Positions 1-7,912 of a stretch of 64,000 nucleotides of DNA are shown piece after piece; position 1 is the stretch's first letter, and every line of letters starts with the position of its first letter. Below the pieces are notes generated by a model that ran no database searches, was not told the origin of the DNA, and saw only the letters and a program-made list of their open reading frames with translations. The position numbers and the translations under genes were made by a program. Origin of the DNA: CAISCU01 sp943361925 (GTDB lineage: Bacteria; Bacteroidota; Bacteroidia; UKL13-3); assembly GCA_943361925.1 (NCBI GenBank), contig CALRIT020000005.1, forward strand, positions 124,001-188,000. The letters run 5' to 3'.

Positions 1-2300
1 CGTTTATCCGGATTGGCTTTTAGTTCAAGCATTTCAGCTTCTAACAATACTTTTTCAAGTAATTGTTCGATATTTAATCCTTTTTTGGCTGAAATTTCCT
101 GGCACTGGTATTTACCACCCCATTCTTCAACTAGAATATTCATGGCAGATAATTGCTCACGGATTTTATCCGGATTAGCACCTTCTCTATCAATCTTGTT
201 AATTGCAAAAACAATTGGAACACCTGCAGCCTGCGCATGTGAAATTGCTTCTTTTGTTTGAGGCATTACACTGTCATCAGCAGCAATTACAATAATTACT
301 ATATCTGTGATTTTAGCACCACGAGCACGCATCGCAGTAAAGGCTTCGTGACCAGGAGTATCTAAGAACGTAATTTTCTTTCCGTTTTCTAATTTTACTT
401 CATAAGCACCAATATGCTGTGTGATACCGCCGGCTTCACCACTAATTACATTGGCTTTTCTAATGAAATCGAGTAAAGATGTTTTACCATGATCGACGTG
501 ACCCATAACGGTTACAATTGGAGCACGAGGCAACAATGTTTCAGGATCGTCAATTTCTTCCTCAACTGCTTCTTGTACTTCAGCAGAAACGAATTCTACT
601 TCATAACCAAATTCCTCAGCAACAATAGCAATTGTTTCCGCATCTAAACGCTGGTTAATTGATACCATCATACCTAAGCTCATACAAGCTGAGATAATTT
701 GTGTAATTTGAAGGTTCATCATTTTTGCCAATTCATTGGCAGTTACGAATTCAGTAACCTTAAGTTTATTTTGTTCCTGTTGTTCTGCAAATGCTGCTTC
801 TTCTCTTTCTGCAGCTTGATGATCACGTTTTTGTTTACGGATTTTAGAACGAACAGCTCCAATATTTGGATTTTTACTTCCCGGATTTAATCTAGCTAAA
901 GTTGCTTTTAATTTATCCTGGATTTCTTTTTCGCTAACCTCAGTTTTTTCAGGAGGATTTCCTGTTCCACGGTTGTAATTGTTTCCTCCACGATTGAAAT
1001 TATTTCCACCCGGACGATTTGGACCACCTTGGTTGTTTCCACCTGGTCCGCGGTTTTGTCCACCTTGATTTGGTCCTCCAGGGCGATTTTGTCCACCTTG
1101 GTTGTTTCCACCCGGTCCGCGGTTTTGTCCACCTTGGTTTGGTCCTCCAGGGCGATTTTGTCCACCTTGGTTGTTTCCACCCGGTCCACGGTTTTGTCCA
1201 CCCTGGTTATTATTACCTTGTCCGCCTCTATTGTTATAACCACCTTGGTTGTTACCCTGGTTGTTATTGTTTCCTTGGTTAGGATTTTGGGTTTGGCCTG
1301 GGATAGGTTTACGTTTACGTTTCTTTTTCTGATCTAAATTATCACTTGAAGCAACAGGTTGTGCCTTTTTAGGAGGATCAACTCTGAGTTCAATTTTACC
1401 CATCACTTTTAAACCTTCTAATTTTTCATATTTGGTTTCAAAAGCTTTTGCTTCTTCCTCAGGAATTACTGTTTCAGCAGCAATAGAAGGAGGAGTTGGG
1501 TTAATGACTTCAGGAATAACAATGGTTTCCGGAGCTTTTTCAGTTTTAGGAGCAGGAGTTTCTTTAGTTTCTTTAACTATTTCCTTTTCTTGAACTTTTT
1601 GTTCAGCCGGAGGAGTTTGTTTTACTTCTTGTTTTGGTTGAGCAACCGGATTTTGTTGAACCGGTTTTTTATCGTCTCTTTTATCTTTCGACTTAGGTTT
1701 TTTAAGAGCATCTAAGTCAATTTTGCCAATAACTTTAAAGGTTTGGGCATCATCTTTTTCAAGTTCAGCTTCAACAACAGGTGGAGTTTTCACTTCTACC
1801 TCCGGAGTTGGAGGAGGAGGTGGTAGTGGTTTTTCTTCCACTACAGGTGGTTTAACTTCTACCACCGGCTCAGGAGCTGGCGGTGGGGGAGGTGTTTGAG
1901 AAACTGGAGCCGGAGCTTCCTCTTTAGGTTTAGTTTCTTCAACTTGTGGTTTTGTTTCCTCAGCTTTTTTAGCTGTATTCACTAGTCCCGACTTTATTAG
2001 GATTCTTTCTTCCTCTTCTTCTTCCTCTTCAACCACTACAGGTTTTGGCTTGGCAATTTCGTGAACAACATCTTTAGGTTTGCTTCGTTCTTTACCAAGT
2101 TTGTTAGCTTCTTGTCTAACTTTCATCTCTGAGGAATACTCAGACAATAGTATATTGTACTGGTCCTCAGTAAGTTTCGATGTAGGTTTTGCCTCAATGA
2201 CATGGCCCTTTTTGCCCAAAAAATCAACCAGTGTGGTCATTCCCACATTCAGTTCTTTTACTACGGCGTTTAATCGTTTTGTTCCGGCTGTTTCGCTCAT
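1..2300 (-). CDS. infB: Translation initiation factor IF-2 (N-terminal 766 residues; runs off the left edge)
   Basis: IF-2 is the GTPase that places initiator tRNA on the 30S subunit and promotes subunit joining. Read from the ATG at 2300, residues 1-335 are a charged, proline/valine/glutamate-rich linker. Residues about 337-447 are Gly/Asn/Gln/Arg-rich and contain 23-residue repeats. An IF2_N-like segment follows near residues 513-575, then the GTPase domain with G1 GHVDHGKT (600-607), G3 DTPGH and G4 NKID. The C-terminal domains lie outside the window. It is the third gene of rimP-nusA-infB, the usual bacterial order. The 176-bp gap after nusA holds a terminator-like hairpin, so infB may also have its own promoter; a weak -7-like ATATTTG lies near 2328-2335. 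The N-terminal extension is long, as is common for Bacteroidota IF-2. The identification is secure; the end is cut off by the window. Confidence 0.97.
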   Translation of the reverse strand, partial: MSETAGTKRLNAVVKELNVGMTTLVDFLGKKGHVIEAKPTSKLTEDQYNILLSEYSSEMKVRQEANKLGKERSKPKDVVHEIAKPKPVVVEEEEEEEERILIKSGLVNTAKKAEETKPQVEETKPKEEAPAPVSQTPPPPPAPEPVVEVKPPVVEEKPLPPPPPTPEVEVKTPPVVEAELEKDDAQTFKVIGKIDLDALKKPKSKDKRDDKKPVQQNPVAQPKQEVKQTPPAEQKVQEKEIVKETKETPAPKTEKAPETIVIPEVINPTPPSIAAETVIPEEEAKAFETKYEKLEGLKVMGKIELRVDPPKKAQPVASSDNLDQKKKRKRKPIPGQTQNPNQGNNNNQGNNQGGYNNRGGQGNNNQGGQNRGPGGNNQGGQNRPGGPNQGGQNRGPGGNNQGGQNRPGGPNQGGQNRGPGGNNQGGPNRPGGNNFNRGGNNYNRGTGNPPEKTEVSEKEIQDKLKATLARLNPGSKNPNIGAVRSKIRKQKRDHQAAEREEAAFAEQQEQNKLKVTEFVTANELAKMMNLQITQIISACMSLGMMVSINQRLDAETIAIVAEEFGYEVEFVSAEVQEAVEEEIDDPETLLPRAPIVTVMGHVDHGKTSLLDFIRKANVISGEAGGITQHIGAYEVKLENGKKITFLDTPGHEAFTAMRARGAKITDIVIIVIAADDSVMPQTKEAISHAQAAGVPIVFAINKIDREGANPDKIREQLSAMNILVEEWGGKYQCQEISAKKGLNIEQLLEKVLLEAEMLELKANPDK
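1031..1205 (-). repeat. 69-bp in-frame tandem repeat inside infB
   Basis: Two full copies of a 69-bp unit, plus part of a third, start at 1031, 1100 and 1169 with only a few substitutions. Each encodes 23 residues of the pattern GGQNRPGGPNQGG followed by QNRGPGGNNQ. Because 69 is a multiple of three, gain or loss of a unit keeps the frame. Degenerate versions of the same Gly/Asn-rich motif continue on both sides (about 960-1290). Confidence 0.9.
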
Positions 2301-2359
2301 TATGCGCTGATGCTCTTAAATTAGCTGCAAATATCGTGGTTATTCCTCGATTATCAATT

Positions 2360-2426
2360 AAAAGGCCTGAAAATACATGGTAATCTGTAACATTTGTTGC
2401 AAAATACCAGTAAAGACAGGCCTTTT
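2360..2426 (-). terminator. Long-loop terminator-like hairpin between nusA and infB
   Basis: On the minus strand AAAAGGCCTG (2426-2417) pairs with CAGGCCTTTT (2369-2360), a 10-bp stem closed by a 47-nt loop and ending in a short U-run. It lies downstream of the nusA stop (2477) and 60 bases before the infB start. It could reduce read-through into infB or be a processing or attenuation site. The long loop makes it weaker than a textbook terminator. Confidence 0.4.
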
Positions 2427-2476
2427 TTTTATAAAATATGTTGCTTTCGCTTACATAAATTGTTTCATTTTTAGGC

Positions 2477-3715
2477 CTATTCGAATTCTGCTTCCAGAAT
2501 ACGACGAACTTCTAGGACGGTTTCTTCCTCTAATTCAGTTCTTCTCACTAAATCTTCAACCGGAAGTGCTAATACACTTTTTGCTGTATCGCAACCAATT
2601 CCTTTTAATTCGTCAATAATCCAGCTATCAATTTCATCACCGAATTCTTCTAAGTCAATATCTTCCTCTTCTTGTTCTGCTTCTCTGTATACATCTATTT
2701 CATAACCAGCAAGTTTTCCTGCTAATTTGATATTATGTCCACCTTTTCCAATTGCCAATGAAACCTGGTCGGCTTTAATAGTAACTGCAACACGTTTACG
2801 GTCTTCTTCAATTTTAATACTTGAAATTTTAGCTGGACTAAGTGCTCTTTGTACCAATAAAGATGGATTTGTAGTATAATTAATAACGTCAATATTTTCG
2901 TTTCTTAATTCTCTCACAATTCCGTGAATTCTTGAACCTTTCATACCAACACATGCTCCAACCGGATCAATTCTATCGTCGTAACTTTCAACAGCAACCT
3001 TAGCTCTTTCACCTGGTTCACGAACAATTTTCTTAATACTAATCAATCCATCAATAATTTCTGGAACTTCTTGTTCAAATAATCTTTCTAAGAAAACAGG
3101 AGATGTTCTTGATAAAATGATTCTTGGAGTTCCGTTATGCATTTCTACTTTGTAAACTACAGAGCGAATTGCATCACCTTTTTTGTAATGATCGGCAGGA
3201 ATCATTTCTAGTTTTGGAAGCAATAATTCATTGCCTTCATCATCCAATACCATGATTTCTTTTTTCCAGATTTGATATACTTCACCGGTAATAATTTCAC
3301 CAACACGGTCTTTGTATTTTTTGTACAATTCGTCTTTTTCAAGTTCCAATACTTTTGAAAGTAAAGTTTGACGAGCTGACAAAACCGCACGACGACCAAA
3401 TTCCTTTAAAATATCAACCTCAGAAGTTACATCTTCACCAATTTCAAAATCAGGTTCAATTTTTAATGCTGCCTGATAAGCAATTTGAGTATTTACATCT
3501 TCTACTTCACCATCATGAACAATTGTTCTGTTGTGCCAGATTTCTAAGTCACCACTTTTATCATTAATGATAACGTCGAAGTTTTCGTCGCTGTTGAATT
3601 TTTTTCTCAACATTCCGCGAAACACATCTTCAAGCACACGCTGCATGGTAGCGCGGTCAATGTTTTTGAATTCTTTGAACTCACTAAATGAGTCAATCAA
3701 TCCTGAACTATGCAT
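2477..3715 (-). CDS. nusA: Transcription termination/antitermination factor NusA
   Basis: NusA binds RNA polymerase and nascent RNA and modulates pausing, termination and antitermination. The 412 residues show an N-terminal polymerase-binding domain (about 1-130, with SFSEFKEFKNIDR near the start), an S1 domain (about 135-200), KH1 (about 230-290) and KH2 containing AIGKGGHNIKLA (about 300-345). A helix-hairpin-helix-like tail follows (KGIGCDTAKSVLALP). It lacks the two acidic-repeat domains of the E. coli protein, which is usual outside Gammaproteobacteria. It lies 30 bp after rimP and upstream of infB, the classic operon order. The ATG at 3715 gives the expected N-terminus. Confidence 0.97.
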   Translation of the reverse strand: MHSSGLIDSFSEFKEFKNIDRATMQRVLEDVFRGMLRKKFNSDENFDVIINDKSGDLEIWHNRTIVHDGEVEDVNTQIAYQAALKIEPDFEIGEDVTSEVDILKEFGRRAVLSARQTLLSKVLELEKDELYKKYKDRVGEIITGEVYQIWKKEIMVLDDEGNELLLPKLEMIPADHYKKGDAIRSVVYKVEMHNGTPRIILSRTSPVFLERLFEQEVPEIIDGLISIKKIVREPGERAKVAVESYDDRIDPVGACVGMKGSRIHGIVRELRNENIDVINYTTNPSLLVQRALSPAKISSIKIEEDRKRVAVTIKADQVSLAIGKGGHNIKLAGKLAGYEIDVYREAEQEEEDIDLEEFGDEIDSWIIDELKGIGCDTAKSVLALPVEDLVRRTELEEETVLEVRRILEAEFE

Positions 3716-3745
3716 ACTTATAAATTTTAATTTTTATTAAAAAGG

Positions 3746-4210
3746 TTAATTAAATGAAACCATTACTTTGGTTTCTTCAATATCGGAAAAGCTAATATTT
3801 TTTTCTGTAAGAGTTTTTGATTGGTAAGCTTTTTTAGGGTCTTTCAATAAGATTTTTATTTCTTCCCCTTCAATTGCCAATAATTTTCCAACTAAAATGC
3901 TTTGTGAATTGAGCTTAATTTGTAATTCTCTGCCAATATGTTTTGTATATTGTCTGAATAACTTCAATGGTTTATCAACTCCGGGAGATGATACTTCTAA
4001 AGTATAAGCTTGTTCGCTAAAATCTAATTCGTCTAATTTTTCTGAGATTATTTTATTGAACTGTCTGCATTGTTCAATGGTAAGCGCTTCATCACTATCT
4101 AAAAATACTGATAATTTTTTACTTCCGGGTTTAAACTCAACCTCAACTACATAAACGTTTTCGGGTAAAAATTCTACCCCCCAATTGTTAATTTGCTCGA
4201 TTACTTGCAT
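3746..4210 (-). CDS. rimP: Ribosome maturation factor RimP
   Basis: RimP assists maturation of the 30S subunit. The 154-residue protein matches the family in length and in the two-domain layout: an N-terminal alpha/beta domain with VFLDSDEALTIEQCRQFNK and the typical SPGVDKPLK motif near residue 75, then a C-terminal SH3-like domain (GKLLAIEGEEIKILLKD). First gene of the rimP-nusA-infB operon. A candidate promoter (4261-4291) and a strong hairpin (4225-4247) lie directly upstream. The hairpin would be inside the leader if transcription starts at that promoter. Identification rests on motifs and on the conserved operon position. Confidence 0.93.
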   Translation of the reverse strand: MQVIEQINNWGVEFLPENVYVVEVEFKPGSKKLSVFLDSDEALTIEQCRQFNKIISEKLDELDFSEQAYTLEVSSPGVDKPLKLFRQYTKHIGRELQIKLNSQSILVGKLLAIEGEEIKILLKDPKKAYQSKTLTEKNISFSDIEETKVMVSFN

Positions 4211-4224
4211 AAATACCTAATAAA

Positions 4225-4247
4225 AGAGGGGACTTTCGGTCCCCTCT
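4225..4247 (-). terminator. Hairpin with U-run directly upstream of rimP
   Basis: Perfect 9-bp stem AGAGGGGAC/GTCCCCTCT with a 5-nt loop. On the minus strand it is followed by TTTTATT. It is placed to terminate the upstream glycosyltransferase gene (stop at 4306), yet its base is only 14 nt from the rimP ATG and it lies downstream of the best rimP promoter, so it may also act as an attenuator. Confidence 0.75.
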
Positions 4248-4260
4248 GTTTAATTCCTTA

Positions 4261-4291
4261 CAAACATATGTATTTATACTAAATTATACAA
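4261..4291 (-). promoter_or_regulatory. Candidate rimP operon promoter
   Basis: On the minus strand TTG (4291-4289) is followed after 20 bases by TATGTTTG (4268-4261), a full match to the Bacteroidota -7 consensus TAnnTTTG. Transcription would begin about 45 nt before the rimP ATG, upstream of the 4225-4247 hairpin. Confidence 0.55.
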
Positions 4292-4305
4292 GAAAATCTG
4301 TAAAA

Positions 4306-5223
4306 CTACTTGATAATCTGATTTCTGTCGGCTTTCATTACCTTGGTAAAATAGGCTAATTTATATAAATCAAATAAAAATAAAGAGGTATTTCCATGCT
4401 GAAGTTTTTTACGAATCCGATTAAAAAATAAACTAAGAAATAAATTGATAATCAGTAAACTTCCATTTTTCCTGCTTTTGAAGTAAAATCTTAAAAGACT
4501 CACATTATCAATTAGGTGTGGATTGTATTTCGTAAATTCAAGTATTTTTTTGAGGTTATAAATTCCTTGTTCTGTTTTTTTGAGATATGTCTCATTTAAT
4601 TCTAAATCAGTTATTTCAACATGATTTTTTATGTGATGAAATTTTATTCCGGCACTTCCTAAATTATAGGCAAATAATGTGTCTTCATGTCCGTATTGTG
4701 ATAACCTGGTATCAAAAAGATTTTCAGCCAGAATATCTTTTTTAATCACAAAATTACTTGGCATGAAGCTTTTTTGTGGTTTTTTCTGCCTTTCTTTTAT
4801 TGATTTACTTTCTCTCTTTCTACCATAGTTCCACTTTAACCTGAATTTTTTCTCAGGTTTAAGGTTTACATATTCATGTCCACCGCATATTAAACCATGA
4901 TTTTCTTCAATAGCAGCGAGATAGTTTGCAAGAAATGAATCATCCTGAATTCTTACATCACAATCTAAAAATAATAAATAAGGTTTATTTGTATAATCTA
5001 GAAAAAGATTTCTGATGGCAGAGCGACCAATGTTTTTTTTAAGTTGAACGTACTGATCGGTAAATGCAATTGCGGGTATATTTTGAATTTTTATTTGTTC
5101 ACTCGAATTATCATCTATACAAATAATTTCACACTCGAGGTTATGTTCCTTGATTTGCTTTCGTAAACTACTCAGCAAATCAAAAACCAACACATTATAT
5201 ATAGGTATGCAAATGCTTAACAT
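4306..5223 (-). CDS. Glycosyltransferase family 2 protein
   Basis: Probable GT-A fold glycosyltransferase that moves a sugar from a nucleotide-sugar donor, likely to a cell-surface glycan or lipid. The 305-residue protein starts with the family-typical SICIPIYN strand, then CIDDNSSE (nucleotide binding) near residue 37. FLDCDVRI near residues 85-92 carries the DxD-type metal/donor site, and GHEDT falls in the acceptor region. No convincing transmembrane domain is seen; the C-terminus is basic and hydrophobic. It follows the flavoprotein gene at 5229 by 5 bp on the same strand, so the two are probably cotranscribed. Substrate cannot be told from sequence. Confidence 0.85.
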   Translation of the reverse strand: MLSICIPIYNVLVFDLLSSLRKQIKEHNLECEIICIDDNSSEQIKIQNIPAIAFTDQYVQLKKNIGRSAIRNLFLDYTNKPYLLFLDCDVRIQDDSFLANYLAAIEENHGLICGGHEYVNLKPEKKFRLKWNYGRKRESKSIKERQKKPQKSFMPSNFVIKKDILAENLFDTRLSQYGHEDTLFAYNLGSAGIKFHHIKNHVEITDLELNETYLKKTEQGIYNLKKILEFTKYNPHLIDNVSLLRFYFKSRKNGSLLIINLFLSLFFNRIRKKLQHGNTSLFLFDLYKLAYFTKVMKADRNQIIK

Positions 5224-5228
5224 TTAAA

Positions 5229-6476
5229 CTAATCGTTAATGAGAAGTTTAATATAAAACAATGGATTTCTAAGTTTTGCCCTCAAATCCAAATCTTCAAA
5301 CATGCAAGAAATGGTTTCTCTTAATGCTTTGTTTTTGTGAGCCTTATTCACCACAAAATTGAATAACCATGGATATTTTACAAGTTTTTGCATGGTATGA
5401 CTCAATTTTAATTCATCCCACTGTCTGTCGTAAAATGCTTTATCGTATGTTTTATTAAATTCGGCATCAAACCTATTTTCTTTGATACAATTTTGAATAT
5501 GTTGTGCAGCCAACATTCCGCTATACATTGCATTTCCGATTCCTTCACCTGTAAATGGATCAATTAAACTGGCAGCATCACCGGTTAATAGAAAATTTTC
5601 TCCTGAAATTACTCTTTGTTTAGAGCCAAGTGGTAATCCCCAGCCTTCTATTTTTCCTTTTAATTGCGCATTTTTAAATCGCTCTTTAATATTTGGATTG
5701 TTGGCAATTGCCTCAAGCATATCTTTTTTGAGGTTTACCTTTTTTTTGCTGGCAGCAGAACTTAGAATTCCTGCGCCAATATTAGCTTCTCCATTGGGTA
5801 AAGGGAAAATCCAAAAGTATCCCGGAAGCATTTCTTCAAGAAAATGAAGTTCAATAAAATTTTGCTCATGTAAACCTTCCACACCGGTATAATAAGCTCT
5901 GATTCCGGCACAGTAATGATCGTTTTCTTTTCTGATATCAGATAAATTCTTTGCAACAATTGATCTGTCTCCTTCAGCACCAATTACTAGTTTTGGATGT
6001 TTAATCTGAAAAGAACCATCTTTATTTTCGAGGTTTAAAACAAGTCCCTCATTGGTTTTTTCTATAGAATTTAATGAAGTTCCTAATTTGATATCAGCAT
6101 AATTTTTATCTAACCACGAAAATAGTTCAGCATCAAAATTTATTCTTTTACTTATAAAACCGGGTGCATGAGTTTCCTTACTGGTATCACTTTTAAACGG
6201 AATATCTATAGATTTTCCGTTTGGTGCTACAAACTTTACTCCCCAACTAGGCAAGAACGACTGAGGTTGATTGCTTAATTTATCTAAAAATGCAGGGTTT
6301 AATTGTTTTAGCACATACACTACTTTTCCGCTTAGTGCATCACCACAAACTTTATCTCTTGGAAATGTAGATTTTTCAATAATAGTATGAGGAATTCCTG
6401 CTTTGCTCAGAAACAAGGAAGTGGCACAACCTGCTGGTCCTGCTCCTATAATAATGATATCTTCTGTTTTTAACAT
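5229..6476 (-). CDS. Geranylgeranyl reductase family FAD-dependent oxidoreductase
   Basis: 415-residue flavoprotein of the family that includes geranylgeranyl reductases and related hydroxylases/halogenases. The N-terminal FAD Rossmann motif GAGPAG lies at residues 11-16. FPRDKVCGDALSG just after it is the hallmark of the geranylgeranyl reductase group, and GDAASLIDPFTGEGIG forms the second FAD motif near residues 295-310. The likely reaction is reduction of isoprenoid double bonds or oxidation of a lipid or polyketide; the true substrate is unknown. It overlaps no neighbour and precedes the glycosyltransferase by 5 bp. Only 8 bp separate its ATG from an upstream hairpin, so its transcript probably starts upstream of that hairpin. 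Confidence 0.85.
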   Translation of the reverse strand: MLKTEDIIIIGAGPAGCATSLFLSKAGIPHTIIEKSTFPRDKVCGDALSGKVVYVLKQLNPAFLDKLSNQPQSFLPSWGVKFVAPNGKSIDIPFKSDTSKETHAPGFISKRINFDAELFSWLDKNYADIKLGTSLNSIEKTNEGLVLNLENKDGSFQIKHPKLVIGAEGDRSIVAKNLSDIRKENDHYCAGIRAYYTGVEGLHEQNFIELHFLEEMLPGYFWIFPLPNGEANIGAGILSSAASKKKVNLKKDMLEAIANNPNIKERFKNAQLKGKIEGWGLPLGSKQRVISGENFLLTGDAASLIDPFTGEGIGNAMYSGMLAAQHIQNCIKENRFDAEFNKTYDKAFYDRQWDELKLSHTMQKLVKYPWLFNFVVNKAHKNKALRETISCMFEDLDLRAKLRNPLFYIKLLIND

Positions 6477-6484
6477 AATAAAAA

Positions 6485-6528
6485 GAGGCTGAATCAGTAG
6501 ACGCTAATTTTGGTACTGATGCAGCCTC
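6485..6528 (-). terminator. Hairpin with U-run directly upstream of the reductase gene
   Basis: GAGGCTG...CAGCCTC with a continued inner pairing (ATCAGTA/TACTGAT) around one mismatch. On the minus strand it is followed by TTTTTATT and then the ATG at 6476. It would end transcripts from the barrel gene at 6595-7179, but it also occupies the leader of the reductase gene. Confidence 0.7.
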
Positions 6529-6552
6529 CGAAAATAGTAAATAAATTGAGGT

Positions 6553-6560
6553 CAAAAGTA
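6553..6560 (-). promoter_or_regulatory. Candidate -7 box for the reductase-glycosyltransferase unit
   Basis: TACTTTTG on the minus strand is a full match to TAnnTTTG. The nearest upstream TTTG is 28 bases away, too far for a good -33, so support is only moderate. A start here would place the 6485-6528 hairpin inside the 5' leader. Confidence 0.3.
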
Positions 6561-6594
6561 TTTTTGATAATCTTTAGTCCTCTTTTTGCAAATT

Positions 6595-7179
6595 TTACAG
6601 CTTATAAAGTATTCCTGCGTTTACAATTCCATTGAATCCATATCCAAAATCAGCATAAACACCAACTTTTTCTCCATAACGAATTCCTAAAGCTGTTAAA
6701 TGGTATGCAGGAATAATGTCTTCTCCTTTTTTGCCGTTATTGGCATTTTTTGCATTTACATAACTTAAACCAAAATGAACTCCTGAATAAACTGATAATT
6801 TTGGATTGTCATTATATTGGTAATTCACATTTGCCATTAAAGTGAAGTAATTGAAGTTCACAGTTTCTTTAGTAGCATCAGAATAAGTCATTTTGGCTTC
6901 AATAGCGGCATAGCTTAAATCTGCTCCTAAAGTTAAATGTTTGGTGTCATACTGAGTAAATCCTAAACGGTATGGTCCGGAAATTGAAAAATCTTTTGTT
7001 GTACTTGGTCCAATGCTTCCTGAAAATTTTGTTTCTGCAAAGTTGTTAATACTTTCAACCTGATTAAAAGATTGAGGCATAATGCCATAACCTATTGTGA
7101 ATTCGCGTATTTGAGCTTTTGCACCAAAAGAGCAAAGTAGGCCCAAGGCCATAAAAGAACGAAAGAATTGCTTTTTCAT
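6595..7179 (-). CDS. Small outer-membrane beta-barrel protein
   Basis: 194-residue predicted exported protein of unknown function. The start at 7179 gives a clear signal peptide (MKKQFFRSFMALGLL then CSFGAKAQ). An upstream in-frame ATG at 7203 would add eight residues in front of it. The mature part has alternating short hydrophobic strands rich in Tyr, Gly, Asn and Ser (LTLGADLSYAAIEAKM, FNYFTLMANVNYQYND, LSVYSGVHFGLSYV) and ends in GILYKL with a terminal hydrophobic residue, as in eight-strand outer-membrane barrels. Expressed alone; its 3' end is followed by the hairpin at 6485-6528. No specific family recognised. Confidence 0.75.
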   Translation of the reverse strand: MKKQFFRSFMALGLLCSFGAKAQIREFTIGYGIMPQSFNQVESINNFAETKFSGSIGPSTTKDFSISGPYRLGFTQYDTKHLTLGADLSYAAIEAKMTYSDATKETVNFNYFTLMANVNYQYNDNPKLSVYSGVHFGLSYVNAKNANNGKKGEDIIPAYHLTALGIRYGEKVGVYADFGYGFNGIVNAGILYKL

Positions 7180-7249
7180 AAAACTTAAGTTTGATTGTTT
7201 CATTTTTTAAATTGTAAATAACTTGACTCAAAATATAATTTCGATTTTT

Positions 7250-7257
7250 TATCTTTG
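7250..7257 (+). promoter_or_regulatory. Candidate -7 box (TATCTTTG) for the 7358 gene
   Basis: Exact TAnnTTTG match, followed by AGC. A TTG at 7223-7225 lies 24 bases upstream, slightly beyond the usual spacing. It predicts a leader of about 95 nt. Confidence 0.35.
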
Positions 7258-7357
7258 AGCAGGTTGCTACTCTCACGAATATACAAATTTTCTAAAAATT
7301 GATTCTGACAATATGTCAATGGCGTGATTTTTGGTACCCACATACCCAATAAATAAA

Positions 7358-7852
7358 ATGGATATTTTTAATACTTTACCCGACTATTCAAGGGTTTGGA
7401 TTTATGCTTCTACAGGGAAATTAAGCCCTGAACAAAGCTCAGATGTTCAAAATCTTTTAGACGGATTTGCCAAAGGCTGGACTTCACACCAGCAACAATT
7501 GAATGCCAAAGCAGCTTTGGTAAAATCACATTTTTTGGTTTTTATGGTTGATGAATCAGCAGCGGAAATTAGTGGCTGTGGCATTGATAAATCTGTTCAA
7601 CTTGTTAAAGAAATTGAACAAAAAACAGGAATCTCTTTTTTTAATAGATTAAATATTCATCTGGAAATCGAAAACGAAGTACATATTTTTAATAAACAGC
7701 AATTAGAAAAGGCTGTTGAAGAAGGTTTAGTAAATGAAAACACCCATTTTTTCGACAATTTAGTACAAACGAAGGCCGATTTTATTGATAATTGGCTCAA
7801 ACCGGTAAATAAAAGTTGGATTTGGTCGAAAATAAAAACTTTATCAGCTTAA
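7358..7852 (+). CDS. Conserved Bacteroidota protein often annotated as ABC transporter ATPase
   Basis: 164 residues starting MDIFNTLPDYSRVWIYAST. The resemblance, judged from memory, is to a small soluble family that is common just upstream of Bacteroidota housekeeping genes and is widely labelled ABC transporter ATPase. I see no Walker A, Walker B or signature motif, so the label is unsupported. Conserved-looking segments are SRVWIY, FAKGWTSHQQQLNAKA, FMVDESAAEISGCGIDKSV and FFDNLVQTKADF. The TTG at 7331 would extend it by nine residues; I prefer the ATG at 7358. It lies 60 bp before ftsH on the same strand. Function unknown. Confidence 0.75.
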   Translation: MDIFNTLPDYSRVWIYASTGKLSPEQSSDVQNLLDGFAKGWTSHQQQLNAKAALVKSHFLVFMVDESAAEISGCGIDKSVQLVKEIEQKTGISFFNRLNIHLEIENEVHIFNKQQLEKAVEEGLVNENTHFFDNLVQTKADFIDNWLKPVNKSWIWSKIKTLSA

Positions 7853-7912
7853 CTTTTCTTTTCTTTAAAAACACAAAACATTTTAGCATTTTAGCAATTC
7901 ATATCATTTAAC

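Noticed and set aside
908..1337. Open frames on both strands over the infB repeat region
   Set aside because: They are out of frame with infB and owe their length to the low-complexity tandem repeat; infB explains the region.
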